This document shows, piece by piece, positions 48,182-57,851 of a DNA stretch of 64,000 nt. Below the pieces are notes generated by a model. The model worked only from the letters and a program-made list of their open reading frames with translations. It did no database searches and was not told the origin of the DNA. The stretch's first letter is position 1. Each line of letters begins with the position of its first letter. The DNA is from Rahnella inusitata (GTDB taxonomy: Bacteria; Pseudomonadota; Gammaproteobacteria; Enterobacterales; Enterobacteriaceae): positions 62,001 to 126,000 of the forward strand of contig NZ_JYDE01000002.1 in the NCBI RefSeq assembly GCF_003263515.1, given 5' to 3'. Both the position numbers and the translations under genes were made by a program.

Positions 48182-48197
48182 CGTGAACCCGGTCACA
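48182..48197. promoter_or_regulatory. CRP binding site upstream of galP
   Basis: CGTGAACCCGGTCACA matches the CRP consensus TGTGA-N6-TCACA at nine of ten defined positions. A possible -10 hexamer (TAACAT, minus strand, 48,160-48,155) would put its centre near -41.5, the class II activation position. Confidence 0.78.
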
Positions 48198-48200
48198 GTG

Positions 48201-48216
48201 TTGTAATCGTTTACAC
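48201..48216. promoter_or_regulatory. GalR/GalS operator, promoter-proximal, upstream of galP
   Basis: TTGTAATCGTTTACAC agrees with the gal operator consensus GTGKAANCGNTTNCAC at all but the first base. It adjoins the CRP site on the side away from galP. With the proposed start point its centre falls near -60, the same spacing as in the E. coli gal promoter. Confidence 0.8.
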
Positions 48217-48384
48217 TAATGGCTGTGATTGGAATCATTGTTCTGGAAGGGATTCAAAGAGATGCAAAGCAGGAAGGGGTAAAGCCGTTAAAGTAATAGT
48301 GCATAAATTGATTTATATCAATCAAATTTCTGTTTCAAACTTTTACCTATAGAAATAATACATTATTTAATAACAAGTTATTAC

Positions 48385-48400
48385 CTGTAACCGTTTTCAT
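48385..48400. promoter_or_regulatory. Second GalR/GalS-like operator, distal
   Basis: CTGTAACCGTTTTCAT agrees with the gal operator consensus except at its two end positions. It lies 184 bases (centre to centre) upstream of the proximal operator and 50 bases from the metK terminator, so a repression loop is possible. The stretch between the two operators is AT-rich and has no gene. Confidence 0.55.
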
Positions 48401-48451
48401 TTGGGTCGGTGTTTATGCTGTTTTAGGAATTTTCCTCAAATTCCAGGCAAT

Positions 48452-48478
48452 AAAAAACCCTGCCGCAAGGACAGGGTT
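48452..48478 (-). terminator. Terminator of metK
   Basis: On the minus strand AACCCTG and CAGGGTT form a stem around TCCTTGCGG, followed by TTTTTTA. It lies 28 bases beyond the metK stop. Confidence 0.9.
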
Positions 48479-48505
48479 GATGTGCAGAACTGTCTGAAAA
48501 GTGAC

Positions 48506-49657
48506 TTACAGGCCAGCAGCGTCACGCAGTTGTGCGGCACGGTCGGTTTTTTCCCAAGGGAAATGTTCACGACCAAAGTGACCGTACGCAGCGGTTTCTT
48601 TGTAGATTGGGTGCAGCAGATCCATCATCTGGATCAGGCCGTATGGACGCAGGTCGAAGAATTCGCGTACCAGCAGAGTCAGTTGCTCGTTAGAAATTTT
48701 ACCAGTACCGAAAGTTTCCACCATTATGGACGTCGGTTCTGCCACGCCGATAGCGTAAGACACCTGAATTTCACAACGGTCAGCCAGACCGGCAGCGACG
48801 ATATTTTTCGCCACGTAACGTGCAGCATACGCCGCTGAACGGTCAACCTTAGACGGATCTTTACCAGAGAACGCGCCGCCGCCGTGACGAGCCATGCCGC
48901 CGTAGGTATCGACGATGATTTTACGCCCGGTCAGACCGCAGTCACCCATTGGTCCGCCGATAACGAAGCGGCCAGTCGGGTTGATGTGGTATTTGGTGCC
49001 GGCGTTCAGCCATTCTGCTGGCAATACAGGTTTGATGATTTCTTCCATCACCGCTTCCTGCAAATCTTTCAGGCCGATGTCTTCAGAATGCTGGGTGGAG
49101 AGGACGACCGCATCGATACCGACAATTTTGCCTTCATCGTACTGGAAAGTGACCTGGCTTTTCGCATCAGGACGCAACCAGGACAGGGTGCCCGCTTTGC
49201 GAACTTCAGCCTGACGCTGCACCAGACGGTGTGCGTAAGTGATCGGTGCTGGCATCAGCACATCGGTTTCGTTGGTCGCATAACCAAACATCAGACCCTG
49301 GTCGCCTGCGCCTTGCTCAAGCGGATCCTGACGGTCAACGCCCTGGTTGATGTCCGGAGACTGCTTACCGATGGCGCTCAGTACGGCACAAGAATTGGCA
49401 TCGAAGCCCATCTGGGAATTGACGTAGCCAATTTCACGGATGGTCTGACGGGTGATTTCTTCTACGTCGACCCAGGCGGTAGTGGTGATTTCACCGCCAA
49501 CGAGGACCATGCCGGTTTTGACATAAGTTTCACATGCAACACGTGCTTTCGGGTCTTGTTCTAAAATCGCGTCCAGTACGGCATCGGAAATCTGGTCAGC
49601 GATTTTATCTGGATGTCCTTCTGAAACTGATTCGGACGTGAAGAGGTGTTTAGCCAT
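48506..49657 (-). CDS. metK: S-adenosylmethionine synthase
   Basis: A 383-residue enzyme that makes S-adenosylmethionine from methionine and ATP. The N-terminus [20 protein letters not shown] has the catalytic His of GHPDK. Later signatures are [12 protein letters not shown], the phosphate loop [19 protein letters not shown] and a conserved C-terminus. ATG 49,657 gives the orthologous start, with AAGG about eleven bases upstream. MetJ-like boxes lie 160-183 bases upstream of the start codon. Essential gene in E. coli. Confidence 0.98.
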   Translation of the reverse strand: MAKHLFTSESVSEGHPDKIADQISDAVLDAILEQDPKARVACETYVKTGMVLVGGEITTTAWVDVEEITRQTIREIGYVNSQMGFDANSCAVLSAIGKQSPDINQGVDRQDPLEQGAGDQGLMFGYATNETDVLMPAPITYAHRLVQRQAEVRKAGTLSWLRPDAKSQVTFQYDEGKIVGIDAVVLSTQHSEDIGLKDLQEAVMEEIIKPVLPAEWLNAGTKYHINPTGRFVIGGPMGDCGLTGRKIIVDTYGGMARHGGGAFSGKDPSKVDRSAAYAARYVAKNIVAAGLADRCEIQVSYAIGVAEPTSIMVETFGTGKISNEQLTLLVREFFDLRPYGLIQMMDLLHPIYKETAAYGHFGREHFPWEKTDRAAQLRDAAGL

Positions 49658-49816
49658 TATGTTCTTTACCTTCATACGACGGGTTAGATATCACTGCATA
49701 ACACTGGGGAGACTGGCAGATGAGGAGCGGTGCTCGCCATTGTCGCAATGCGTCCTGCATGTCCCCATAAGGCAAAGCCTTGAAGCAGTTTGAGCATTAA
49801 TCCACAAGCTTGCTAC

Positions 49817-49840
49817 GGACGGATTAACATCTGGACGGCT
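49817..49840. promoter_or_regulatory. MetJ-like boxes upstream of metK
   Basis: Three adjacent eight-base units, read on the minus strand as AGCCGTCC, AGATGTTA and ATCCGTCC, resemble the met box AGACGTCT (six, five and five matches). Tandem imperfect boxes are how MetJ binds. They lie just downstream of a TAAAAT hexamer on the minus strand, so they would overlap the transcription start of metK. Confidence 0.55.
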
Positions 49841-50379
49841 ATTTTAGGATAGCAGGTGTTACGAAAGCCAGTCATTTTTGTGATGAACATGGCGTTTTCG
49901 TGCGCCTTTGCAGTGATATTCACGCACTGAAACCATCAAGGCTGCATTTTCATTTTGCATTTACAGCAGGTTGCCGGTATAAACGCCGCGCGCCCGGCAC
50001 TTTCTCGACGCCCGCGTATCCCAGTAATTACTGTTTTCTCAGTTCGAATGCCCGCGGGTGATGCGTGGCACGTGTGGAGGTGGTTAGGTTAATGACCCAC
50101 TTTTTACCGCTTGTTACATTTCAACAGCATCTCCTGCAGACCCAAATCGGCCATGCAGCACTTCTATCAGAAAAAATTCTGTCATCCCTGCGTGGTTATA
50201 AACAGCCTGACTATAGACAGGGCAGCTGCCGACATCTGGACGCTACTCAGTAACCTCGGTCCGACTCATCATCGTATTCCCGACACAAAACTGACGTAGC
50301 CTGCAACCTCCTGGGGCATTTATCCCTTTAGTTTCTCCTGACTCGTTACACGGAGTCTAACAACGTGTTTTACAATCAT
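49841..50379. other. metK-speA intergenic region and speA leader
   Basis: About 540 bases between the metK control region and yqgB. A short frame at 50,092-50,253 starts after AGG but has no recognisable product. The sequence 50,340-50,379 leads into yqgB (CGGAG about 25 bases before its ATG). No terminator and no tRNA-like structure were seen. E. coli has small genes of doubtful status (yqgC, yqgD) in the matching interval. Confidence 0.5.
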
Positions 50380-50523
50380 ATGAGTGAAAAACAGTTCCGG
50401 GGCTGTGGCGCACAGGTTTTTATCCTGTCTGAAAGCCAGCCGTTCGGGTTGTTCTCACCTGTTGTTACTGCGATAGTGGCTGGCCATGTTGTCAGTGTAG
50501 AAAGAGGATTTACCTATGTCTGA
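50380..50523 (+). CDS. yqgB: Small protein YqgB, overlapping the start of speA
   Basis: A 47-residue frame from ATG 50,380 to TGA 50,521-50,523. The middle ([20 protein letters not shown]) resembles E. coli YqgB, which also lies just before speA and has a similar leucine-, proline- and alanine-rich middle. The frame ends eight bases inside speA in another reading frame, and the speA ribosome site (AGAGGA) lies within it. This layout would let translation of yqgB influence initiation at speA. The function of YqgB is not established. A GTG at 50,365 could add five residues. Confidence 0.72.
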   Translation: MSEKQFRGCGAQVFILSESQPFGLFSPVVTAIVAGHVVSVERGFTYV

Positions 50524-52501
50524 TGACATCCAGTCCCATCGTCCGTCACATGCGGGCGATTCTGTTTCTTTGCGCTCCATGCAGGAGGTTGCCGTGAACG
50601 ATCGTGATGCCAGCAAAATGCTGCGCACTTACAACGTTGCCTATTGGGGTAACAATTATTATGACGTCAACGAACTGGGCCACATCAGTGTTTGCCCTGA
50701 TCCTGACGTCCCGTCGGCCCGCGTGGATCTGGCGCAACTGGTGAAAAAAATGCGTGACCAGGAGAACGGTCAACGTCTGCCAGCGTTATTCTGCTTCCCA
50801 CAAATTTTACAGCACCGTCTGCGTTCGATTAACGCCGCTTTTAAACGTGCGCGTGAGTCGTTCGGCTACGAGGGTGACTACTTCCTGGTCTATCCGATTA
50901 AGGTAAACCAGCATCGCCGTGTGATTGAGTCGCTGGTTGAGTCTGGTGAGCCGCTGGGTCTGGAAGCGGGTTCAAAAGCGGAGTTAATGGCCGTACTGGC
51001 GCATGCCGGAATGACCCGCTCTGTTATCGTCTGTAACGGCTATAAAGACCGTGAATACATTCGTCTGGCGCTGATCGGCGAGAAGCTCGGTCACAAGGTG
51101 TATCTGGTTATCGAGAAGATGACTGAGATTAAGCTGGTGCTGGAAGAAGCTGAACGTCTGAACGTGATACCGCGTCTGGGCGTGCGTGCGCGTCTGTCTT
51201 CGCAGGGCTCCGGCAAATGGCAGTCCAGTGGCGGCGAGAAGTCTAAATTTGGTCTGGCGGCGTCACAGGTTCTGCAACTGGTGGAAATGCTGCGCGAAGC
51301 CAACCGTCTGGAAAGCCTGCAACTGCTGCACTTCCATCTCGGTTCCCAGTTATCCAATATCCGTGACATCTCAACCGGCGTGCGTGAATCCGCGCGTTTC
51401 TACGTTGAGTTACACAAGCTGGGCGTCAACATTCAGTGCTTTGACGTCGGCGGCGGTTTGGGTGTGGATTATGAAGGCACCCGTTCGCAGTCTGACTGCT
51501 CGGTCAACTATGGCCTGAACGAATACGCGAACAACGTGATTTGGGGGATCGGTGATGCCTGTAATGAGCACGGCCTGCCGCATCCGACCGTGATCACCGA
51601 GTCTGGCCGTGCGGTTACCGCGCACCATACGGTGCTGGTATCCAACATCATCGGCGTTGAGCGCAATGAATTCCGTGACCCGATTGCCCCGGAAGAAGAC
51701 GCACCGCGTGCGCTCGGCAGCATGTGGGATACCTGGAATGAAATGCACGATCCGGAAAATCGCCGCTCACTGCGCGAATGGCTGCATGACAGCCAGATGG
51801 ATTTGCATGACGTCCATTCTCAGTACGCACACGGTATTTTGGATCTCACTCAGCGCGCCTGGGCGGAAGATATCTACCTGAATATCTGCAATATGATTCA
51901 GGGTCAGCTTGATCCGAGCAACCGCGCGCACCGTCCGATCATCGACGAATTGCAGGAACGCATGGCGGACAAACTGTACGTCAACTTCTCGCTGTTCCAG
52001 TCAATGCCGGATGCGTGGGGTATCGATCAGCTGTTCCCGGTTCTGCCGCTGGAAGGTCTGGATAAACCGCCGGTCGGCCGTGCCGTGCTGCTGGATATCA
52101 CCTGTGACTCCGACGGGACTATCGATCACTACATCGACGGTGACGGCGTGGCAACCACGATGCCAATGCCTCCGTATGATCCGGAAAATCCGCCAGTGCT
52201 GGGCTTCTTTATGGTCGGCGCGTATCAGGAAATTCTCGGCAACATGCACAACCTGTTCGGTGATACCGCAGCGGTAGACGTGTTCGTCTTCCCTGACGGT
52301 GAAATCGAAGTGCAGCAGTCAGATGAAGGCGATACCGTCGCTGACATGCTGGAGTACGTGCAGCTGGATCCGAACGTTCTGCTGGCCCGTTTCCGCGATC
52401 AGGTGAAAGAAACCGATCTGGATGCCGACCTTCAGGCGCAGTTCGTCGAAGAGTTTGAATCCGGTTTGTACGGTTACACTTATCTGGAAGAAGACGAGTA
52501 A
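50516..52501 (+). CDS. speA: Biosynthetic arginine decarboxylase
   Basis: A 661-residue PLP-dependent fold-type III decarboxylase that converts arginine to agmatine, the first step of the agmatine route to putrescine. Seen are the PLP lysine in [18 protein letters not shown], the glycine-rich [23 protein letters not shown], the phosphate-binding [14 protein letters not shown] and a C-terminal segment with [11 protein letters not shown], where the Cys-Asp pair is the active-site element of the partner subunit. Length is near that of E. coli SpeA (658). GAGG lies eight bases upstream of the ATG. SpeB, encoded next, uses its product. Confidence 0.98.
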   Translation: MSDDIQSHRPSHAGDSVSLRSMQEVAVNDRDASKMLRTYNVAYWGNNYYDVNELGHISVCPDPDVPSARVDLAQLVKKMRDQENGQRLPALFCFPQILQHRLRSINAAFKRARESFGYEGDYFLVYPIKVNQHRRVIESLVESGEPLGLEAGSKAELMAVLAHAGMTRSVIVCNGYKDREYIRLALIGEKLGHKVYLVIEKMTEIKLVLEEAERLNVIPRLGVRARLSSQGSGKWQSSGGEKSKFGLAASQVLQLVEMLREANRLESLQLLHFHLGSQLSNIRDISTGVRESARFYVELHKLGVNIQCFDVGGGLGVDYEGTRSQSDCSVNYGLNEYANNVIWGIGDACNEHGLPHPTVITESGRAVTAHHTVLVSNIIGVERNEFRDPIAPEEDAPRALGSMWDTWNEMHDPENRRSLREWLHDSQMDLHDVHSQYAHGILDLTQRAWAEDIYLNICNMIQGQLDPSNRAHRPIIDELQERMADKLYVNFSLFQSMPDAWGIDQLFPVLPLEGLDKPPVGRAVLLDITCDSDGTIDHYIDGDGVATTMPMPPYDPENPPVLGFFMVGAYQEILGNMHNLFGDTAAVDVFVFPDGEIEVQQSDEGDTVADMLEYVQLDPNVLLARFRDQVKETDLDADLQAQFVEEFESGLYGYTYLEEDE

Positions 52502-52512
52502 AAGCGCACAAT

Positions 52513-52538
52513 AATCCGGCTTGAAGCTGAGCCGGATT
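52513..52538 (+). terminator. Hairpin after speA (attenuator-like)
   Basis: A nine-base-pair perfect stem AATCCGGCT with its complement around an eight-base loop, 12 bases after speA. No T run follows, so it may stabilise the mRNA end or attenuate transcription into speB. Confidence 0.5.
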
Positions 52539-52581
52539 AAGGTAAAATTCGCGCCAACAGCAGTACAATATGAATTTGTAG

Positions 52582-52626
52582 AAATCCCTTTCAGGTCGGG
52601 CAAACGACGTGGTTGGGATTTTTTTT
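52582..52626 (+). terminator. Possible terminator between speA and speB
   Basis: AAATCCC and GGGATTT pair around an inner stem GTCG/CGAC, followed by a run of T (about 52,619-52,626). The stem is imperfect. If active it would reduce read-through from speA to speB. Confidence 0.5.
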
Positions 52627-52692
52627 CATCTATACTTCACCATTCTGTGTCAGCAGCAGGCTGCACGGCGATGCAAAAAGAGGACATTTTTT

Positions 52693-53628
52693 ATGAGTAA
52701 ATTAGTGAGCACTTTAGGCAATGAGCCTGATAACTCCCTGGTTTCCAACGCATTTGGTTTTCTGCGTTTCCCGCTGAACTTCCAGCCGTACACGGCGGAA
52801 GCTGACTGGGTCATCACCGGTATTCCTTTCGACATGGCGACCTCTGGCCGTTCAGGCGCACGTCTCGGTCCTGCCGCTATCCGTCAGGTGTCAGTGAATC
52901 TGGCGTGGGAAGGTCAGCGCTGGCCGTGGGATTTCGATCTGCGCGATCGTCTGAACGTCATCGACTGTGGCGATCTGGTGTTCAACTTCGGTGATGCACA
53001 GGATCTGACGGACAAACTGCAACAGCACGCTGATAAAGTACTGTCATCCGGCAAGCGTATGCTGTCTTTCGGCGGTGACCACTTTGTAACCCTGCCACTG
53101 CTGCGCGCTCACGCTAAGCACTTCGGTAAAATGGCGCTGGTACATTTCGATGCGCACACCGATACCTATTCTAACGGCAGCAAATTCGACCACGGCACCA
53201 TGTTCTTCCATGCGCCAAACGAAGGCCTGATCGACCCGAATCACTCCGTGCAGATCGGTATCCGCACCGAGTTTGATAAAAATCTCGGCTTCACCGTTCT
53301 GGATGCTGCGCAGGTTAACGACCGCACCGTGGATGATATTCTGGCGCAGGTGAAGCAAATCGTCGGCGATCTGCCGGTTTACCTGAGCTTCGACATCGAC
53401 TGTCTGGATCCGGCACATGCACCGGGCACCGGTACACCGGTCATCGGTGGCCTGACGTCCGATCGCGCGCTGAAACTGGTTCGCGGCCTGAAAGATTTGG
53501 ATCTGGATATCGTGGGTATGGATATCGTGGAAGTGGCTCCGGCTTACGACCAGTCAGAAATCACCGCACTGGCCGCTGCCACACTGGCGCTGGAAATGCT
53601 TCACGTGCAGGCGTCCAAAAAAGGCTGA
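52693..53628 (+). CDS. speB: Agmatinase
   Basis: A 311-residue manganese ureohydrolase that splits agmatine into putrescine and urea. The three ureohydrolase signatures are present: [22 protein letters not shown] and [18 protein letters not shown], with His and Asp ligands for the two-metal centre. The ATG at 52,693 starts [19 protein letters not shown] and follows AGAGGA by about eight bases; it is five residues longer at the start than E. coli SpeB (306 residues). Speaks for the full arginine route to putrescine in this organism. Confidence 0.98.
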   Translation: MSKLVSTLGNEPDNSLVSNAFGFLRFPLNFQPYTAEADWVITGIPFDMATSGRSGARLGPAAIRQVSVNLAWEGQRWPWDFDLRDRLNVIDCGDLVFNFGDAQDLTDKLQQHADKVLSSGKRMLSFGGDHFVTLPLLRAHAKHFGKMALVHFDAHTDTYSNGSKFDHGTMFFHAPNEGLIDPNHSVQIGIRTEFDKNLGFTVLDAAQVNDRTVDDILAQVKQIVGDLPVYLSFDIDCLDPAHAPGTGTPVIGGLTSDRALKLVRGLKDLDLDIVGMDIVEVAPAYDQSEITALAAATLALEMLHVQASKKG

Positions 53629-53652
53629 TGTGCAGCCAGCTCGTCATTTTTT

Positions 53653-53680
53653 AAGGCACCCTTGTGGTGCCTTAATTATT
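53653..53680 (+). terminator. Terminator of speB
   Basis: An eight-base-pair stem AAGGCACC with its complement, loop CTTGT, followed by AATTATTT. It lies 25 bases after the speB stop. Confidence 0.78.
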
Positions 53681-53781
53681 TGTGTAGAGAATATGTTTTT
53701 ATTTATTATATAAAATAAAAGCGGTGGTTATTGCGTTGAGAATAGTAAAATCGTTCACCACGGATGAATGTTTGGGGAATG

Positions 53782-53815
53782 AAAAACGCAGCGTTATGCG
53801 CAAACCCTGCGCTTT
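53782..53815 (-). terminator. Terminator of the upstream LoiP-like gene
   Basis: On the minus strand AAAGCGCAG pairs with CTGCGTTTT (one G-T pair), followed by a T run. It lies 19 bases beyond the stop of the LoiP paralogue. Confidence 0.72.
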
Positions 53816-53833
53816 ATTCCTTCTTAGCGGGTA

Positions 53834-54589
53834 TTATTTATCTTGCGCCATCCGTTCTTTCATATGATCGGCGCGTTCCTGCGATGGCGGGTGTGAGCTG
53901 AACAAACTCTTCTCACTACCACCGCTCAGTTTTGCCAGTTTCTCGAAGGCGGTCACCAGACCTTTGACAGGCAATTTGCGTTTTTTCAGTAAATCGTAAG
54001 AGTAATCATCGGCGTCAGATTCCTGCTTCTGCGAGAACTGCGCATTGATCAGATCTTCGCCCAGATCGGCCAGCTGAGTGCTGGAAAGCTGGCCGACGAC
54101 GCCACCGGCCGCGCCGGCTGCGGTATGTGCTGCGGCTGCGCTGTAAGCCACCTGCATGGCTTTTTTGGTATGACCCAGCGCCACGTGACCCATTTCGTGG
54201 CCCAGTACGCCTTCGATTTCATCGTCGTTCATGATGTCCATCAGACCGCTGTAAACACGGATACAGCCGTTGGCCATCGCCCAGGCGTTGACGTCGCTGG
54301 TCAGATAAACTTTATAGTTCGCCGGGGTACCGTTGATGTTATTACCGAGGTTTTTGGCAATCTTATTCAGGCGTTTGGTATATTTACTTTTTGCTGATGC
54401 AATGTTGGAACTGGCATCCATTTCTTTGCAGGCGCCGTCAGTCATGTTTTTGACATCCTGATCGGTCAGCGTGGCAGCTTTATAAGCCTGCGAACCCGAA
54501 TCCAGTAATGCATTGGTATTCAGACCGTTTTGACAACCGCTTAATAATACCGTTATGCCAACCGCAATGGCTGTTACGCGAAAATTCAT
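53834..54589 (-). CDS. M48 family metallopeptidase lipoprotein, LoiP paralogue
   Basis: A 251-residue lipoprotein with signal MNFRVTAIAVGITVLLSGC (lipobox LLSGC) and a peptidase M48 domain with the zinc motif HEMGHVALGH and a later Glu ligand in KQESDADDYSYDLL. It is a close copy of the neighbouring LoiP (same length; identical over long stretches such as NINGTPANYKVY and WAMANGCIRVYSGLMD). LoiP cleaves outer-membrane protein targets in E. coli under low osmolarity. The two copies have separate terminators, so each is probably transcribed on its own. This copy is the more divergent of the pair from E. coli LoiP. Confidence 0.92.
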   Translation of the reverse strand: MNFRVTAIAVGITVLLSGCQNGLNTNALLDSGSQAYKAATLTDQDVKNMTDGACKEMDASSNIASAKSKYTKRLNKIAKNLGNNINGTPANYKVYLTSDVNAWAMANGCIRVYSGLMDIMNDDEIEGVLGHEMGHVALGHTKKAMQVAYSAAAAHTAAGAAGGVVGQLSSTQLADLGEDLINAQFSQKQESDADDYSYDLLKKRKLPVKGLVTAFEKLAKLSGGSEKSLFSSHPPSQERADHMKERMAQDK

Positions 54590-54776
54590 AATCCATCGTC
54601 CTTTGATAGTGAATGCAGAAAGTTAATTAATAAAATAAATCGCAGAAAGAATAACCAATCATTTTAAGTTAGCGAGGAAAAGAGGGCGGGTGATGTTATT
54701 TTCAGATTTTGTGCGGATTAATTTCTATTATATAGAAATTAATGGAATTAATAGAAAGTAGTAAGGCTTTATAATT

Positions 54777-54802
54777 AGAGATGCGCCGGTGACGCATCTC
54801 TT
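54777..54802 (-). terminator. Terminator of loiP
   Basis: A nine-base-pair stem AGAGATGCG with its complement around CCGGTGA, just after loiP. The T run on the minus strand is weak. Confidence 0.65.
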
Positions 54803-54808
54803 AATTGA

Positions 54809-55564
54809 TTATTTCCCGGCGGCGATACGCTCGCGAATATGTTTGGCACGAGCTTCTGACGATGGGTGATCGTCAAACCAGCCGATGCTGCTTCCCTGAT
54901 CCAGTTTCGCCAGTTTATCGAAGCTGGTCGCCAGACCGGTCGGATCGATGCCGCGTTTTTTCAGCAGGTCGAAAGAGTAATCGTCGGCTTGGGATTCCTG
55001 CTTTTGGGAGAATTGGGCATTCACGTATTTCTCGCCCAGATCCGCCAGCTGCGACTGTGACAGCGTAGCGCTGACGCCGCCGAGTGAGGAAATTGCTGAG
55101 CGTGCCGCCGTTGCGCTGTACGCCACCTGCATGGCTTTGCGGGTATGGCCGAGGGCGACGTGGCCCATTTCGTGGCCGAGCACGCCTTCGACTTCGTTGT
55201 CGTTCATCATATCCATCAGGCCACTGTAGACGCGGATACACCCGTTGGCCATTGCCCAGGCGTTGACGTCTTTGGTCACGTAGACCTTGTAGTTGGCCGG
55301 TGTGCCGTTGATGTTATCGCCCAGCGCGGCAGAGATTTTTTTCAGACGCTGCGCATACTCGCTGCTGTCCGGCGCGATTTGCGCTTTTTTATCCATCTCT
55401 TCGCACGACTGAACGCTGAGGGTTTTCACATCAGCGTCGCTCAGGGTATACGCCTGATAAGCCTGCGCGCCGGATTGCATTAAGGTATCGGTATTTACTG
55501 TTGCACAACCGCTCACCAGAGTGGTGGCCAGCAGGCTCAACATTACAGGATGAAATTTCATCAA
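54809..55564 (-). CDS. loiP: Metalloprotease LoiP (YggG)
   Basis: A 251-residue outer-membrane lipoprotein protease of the M48 family, close in length and sequence to E. coli LoiP (252). The signal sequence ends in VSGC, the zinc motif is HEMGHVALGH, and the third ligand Glu lies in KQESQADDYSFDLL. It lies upstream of tktA on the opposite strand, as in E. coli, which makes this the orthologue and the copy at 53,834 the duplicate. LoiP interacts with BepA and cleaves Phe-Phe sites. Confidence 0.94.
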   Translation of the reverse strand: MMKFHPVMLSLLATTLVSGCATVNTDTLMQSGAQAYQAYTLSDADVKTLSVQSCEEMDKKAQIAPDSSEYAQRLKKISAALGDNINGTPANYKVYVTKDVNAWAMANGCIRVYSGLMDMMNDNEVEGVLGHEMGHVALGHTRKAMQVAYSATAARSAISSLGGVSATLSQSQLADLGEKYVNAQFSQKQESQADDYSFDLLKKRGIDPTGLATSFDKLAKLDQGSSIGWFDDHPSSEARAKHIRERIAAGK

Positions 55565-55809
55565 TTCAGGTTCCCAGAGAAAGTGAAAAAATCAGTCAAT
55601 GCAGCCTGAAAAAGGCTGTCATTGTAAGAATAGCGTTAAGGTAGGATTTTCGCAGTGCCCGATCTATAGTGTAAGTCCGAAAAAACGCACTGATTTAAAA
55701 GCGTATTCTGTGAACTTCATCACGTGAGTGATTATAGATTGCCGATTTAATGCCGAGTCTGAGAAAATGACTTCCTTGACTGCTTTATTAATCCGACCTG
55801 GAGTAGAAC

Positions 55810-57804
55810 ATGTCCTCTCGTAAAGAGCTTGCGAACGCAATCCGCGCACTTAGTATGGATGCCGTGCAGAAAGCGAATTCCGGCCACCCTGGCGCCCCTA
55901 TGGGCATGGCTGACATTGCCGAAGTCCTGTGGCGTGACTACCTGAACCATAACCCGACAAACCCAAACTGGGCTGACCGCGACCGCTTCGTGCTGTCCAA
56001 TGGTCATGGTTCCATGCTGATTTACAGCCTACTGCACCTCACAGGCTATGATCTGCCAATCAGCGAACTGGCAAATTTCCGTCAGCTGCACTCCAAAACC
56101 CCAGGCCACCCGGAATACGGTTATACCGCTGGCGTTGAAACCACGACCGGCCCGCTGGGTCAGGGTATCGCGAACGCCATTGGTTTTGCTATTGCAGAAC
56201 GCACGCTGGCTGCGCAGTTCAACAAACCAGGCCACGACATCGTTAACCACCAGACCTACGCTTTCCTGGGGGATGGTTGCATGATGGAAGGCATTTCTCA
56301 CGAAGTGTGTTCACTGGCCGGTACCTTGAAACTCGGCAAACTGACCGCGTTTTATGATGACAACGGCATTTCCATCGATGGCCACGTTGAAGGCTGGTTC
56401 ACCGATGACACCGCTAAACGTTTCGAAGCCTATGGCTGGCACGTCGTCCGTGGCGTTGACGGTCACAATCCTGACGCTATCAAAGCCGCTATCGAAGAAG
56501 CACATAACGTCACCGACAAACCTTCCCTGCTGATGTGCAAAACCGTGATCGGTTTCGGTTCGCCGAACAAAGCCGGTACGCACGATGTGCACGGTGCCGC
56601 GCTGGGCGCAGATGAAGTCGCCGCCACCCGTGAAAAACTGGGCTGGAAATATGCTGCGTTTGAAATTCCACAAGATATCTACGCACAGTGGGATGCGAAA
56701 GAAGTCGGCAAAGCGAAAGAAGCAGCATGGGACGAGAAATTCGCGGCCTATGCCAAAGCACATCCTGAACTGGCAAAAGAGTTCAAACGTCGTGTGAACG
56801 GCGAGCTGCCAGCTAACTGGGAAGCGGGCGCACAGAAATTTATCGAAGAGTTGCAGGCAAATCCTGCCAACATCGCCAGCCGTAAAGCATCTCAGAATGC
56901 GCTGGAAGCATTCGGTAAAGTCTTACCAGAATTCCTGGGCGGGTCTGCTGACCTGGCACCAAGCAACCTGACTATGTGGTCTGGTTCCAAGTCTATCGGC
57001 GACGATAAGGCGGGTAACTATATCCATTACGGCGTGCGTGAATTCGGTATGACTGCGATCACCAACGGTATCGCGCTGCACGGTGGTTTCCTGCCGTACT
57101 CTGCGACCTTCCTGATGTTCGTCGAATATGCGCGTAACGCCGTGCGTATGGCGGCTCTGATGAAGATCCGCAACGTGTTCGTGTACACCCATGACTCCAT
57201 CGGTCTGGGCGAAGACGGCCCGACGCACCAGCCGGTTGAGCAAATCGCCAGCCTGCGCGTCACGCCAAACATGAGCACATGGCGTCCGGCTGACCAGGTT
57301 GAATCTGCGGTAGCGTGGAAATACGCAATCGAACGTAATGACGGGCCGGTTACCCTGATCTTCTCTCGTCAGAACCTGACCCAGCAACCACGTACTGCTG
57401 AGCAGCTGGCAAACGTGGCGCGCGGTGGTTACATTCTGAAAGATTGCGAGGGTACGCCTGAAGTTATCCTGATCGCGACCGGTTCAGAAGTGGGTATCAC
57501 CGTAGAAGCCGCAGACAAACTGGCTGCAGCAGGCACTAAAGTGCGCGTTGTCTCCATGCCGTCTACCGACGCCTTCGACAAACAGGACGCGGCTTACCGT
57601 GAATCCGTCCTGCCAAAAGCTGTTTCCGCGCGCGTTGCGGTGGAAGCGGGTATCGCTGACTACTGGTTCAAATACGTTGGCCTGAACGGCGCTATCGTCG
57701 GCATGCACAGCTTCGGCGAGTCAGCTCCGGCAGACCTGCTGTTCAAAGAGTTCGGTTTCACTGTTGATAACGTGGTTGCGCAAGCACAGTCGTTGTTGAA
57801 GTAA
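55810..57804 (+). CDS. tktA: Transketolase
   Basis: A 664-residue TPP-dependent enzyme that moves two-carbon ketol units in the pentose phosphate pathway. Seen are the N-terminal [20 protein letters not shown], the first catalytic His in [19 protein letters not shown], the TPP motif starting [13 protein letters not shown], the PYR-domain [20 protein letters not shown] signature and a C-terminal Rossmann-like domain with [19 protein letters not shown] lies before the ATG. A strong terminator follows. Product feeds glycolysis together with the epd-pgk-fbaA genes downstream. Confidence 0.98.
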   Translation: MSSRKELANAIRALSMDAVQKANSGHPGAPMGMADIAEVLWRDYLNHNPTNPNWADRDRFVLSNGHGSMLIYSLLHLTGYDLPISELANFRQLHSKTPGHPEYGYTAGVETTTGPLGQGIANAIGFAIAERTLAAQFNKPGHDIVNHQTYAFLGDGCMMEGISHEVCSLAGTLKLGKLTAFYDDNGISIDGHVEGWFTDDTAKRFEAYGWHVVRGVDGHNPDAIKAAIEEAHNVTDKPSLLMCKTVIGFGSPNKAGTHDVHGAALGADEVAATREKLGWKYAAFEIPQDIYAQWDAKEVGKAKEAAWDEKFAAYAKAHPELAKEFKRRVNGELPANWEAGAQKFIEELQANPANIASRKASQNALEAFGKVLPEFLGGSADLAPSNLTMWSGSKSIGDDKAGNYIHYGVREFGMTAITNGIALHGGFLPYSATFLMFVEYARNAVRMAALMKIRNVFVYTHDSIGLGEDGPTHQPVEQIASLRVTPNMSTWRPADQVESAVAWKYAIERNDGPVTLIFSRQNLTQQPRTAEQLANVARGGYILKDCEGTPEVILIATGSEVGITVEAADKLAAAGTKVRVVSMPSTDAFDKQDAAYRESVLPKAVSARVAVEAGIADYWFKYVGLNGAIVGMHSFGESAPADLLFKEFGFTVDNVVAQAQSLLK

Positions 57805-57825
57805 TTCCCTTCTCCAGTGGATCTC

Positions 57826-57851
57826 AAAAGCACCTTCGGGTGCTTTTTTTT
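57826..57851 (+). terminator. Terminator of tktA
   Basis: AAAAGCACC and GGTGCTTTT around a TTCG tetraloop, followed by a long T run. It lies 22 bases after the tktA stop. Confidence 0.95.

Noticed and set aside
50092..50253. 53-residue frame upstream of yqgB
   Set aside because: It has a weak AGG before its ATG, but no relation to a known protein was recognised, and the yqgB frame fits the speA context better.
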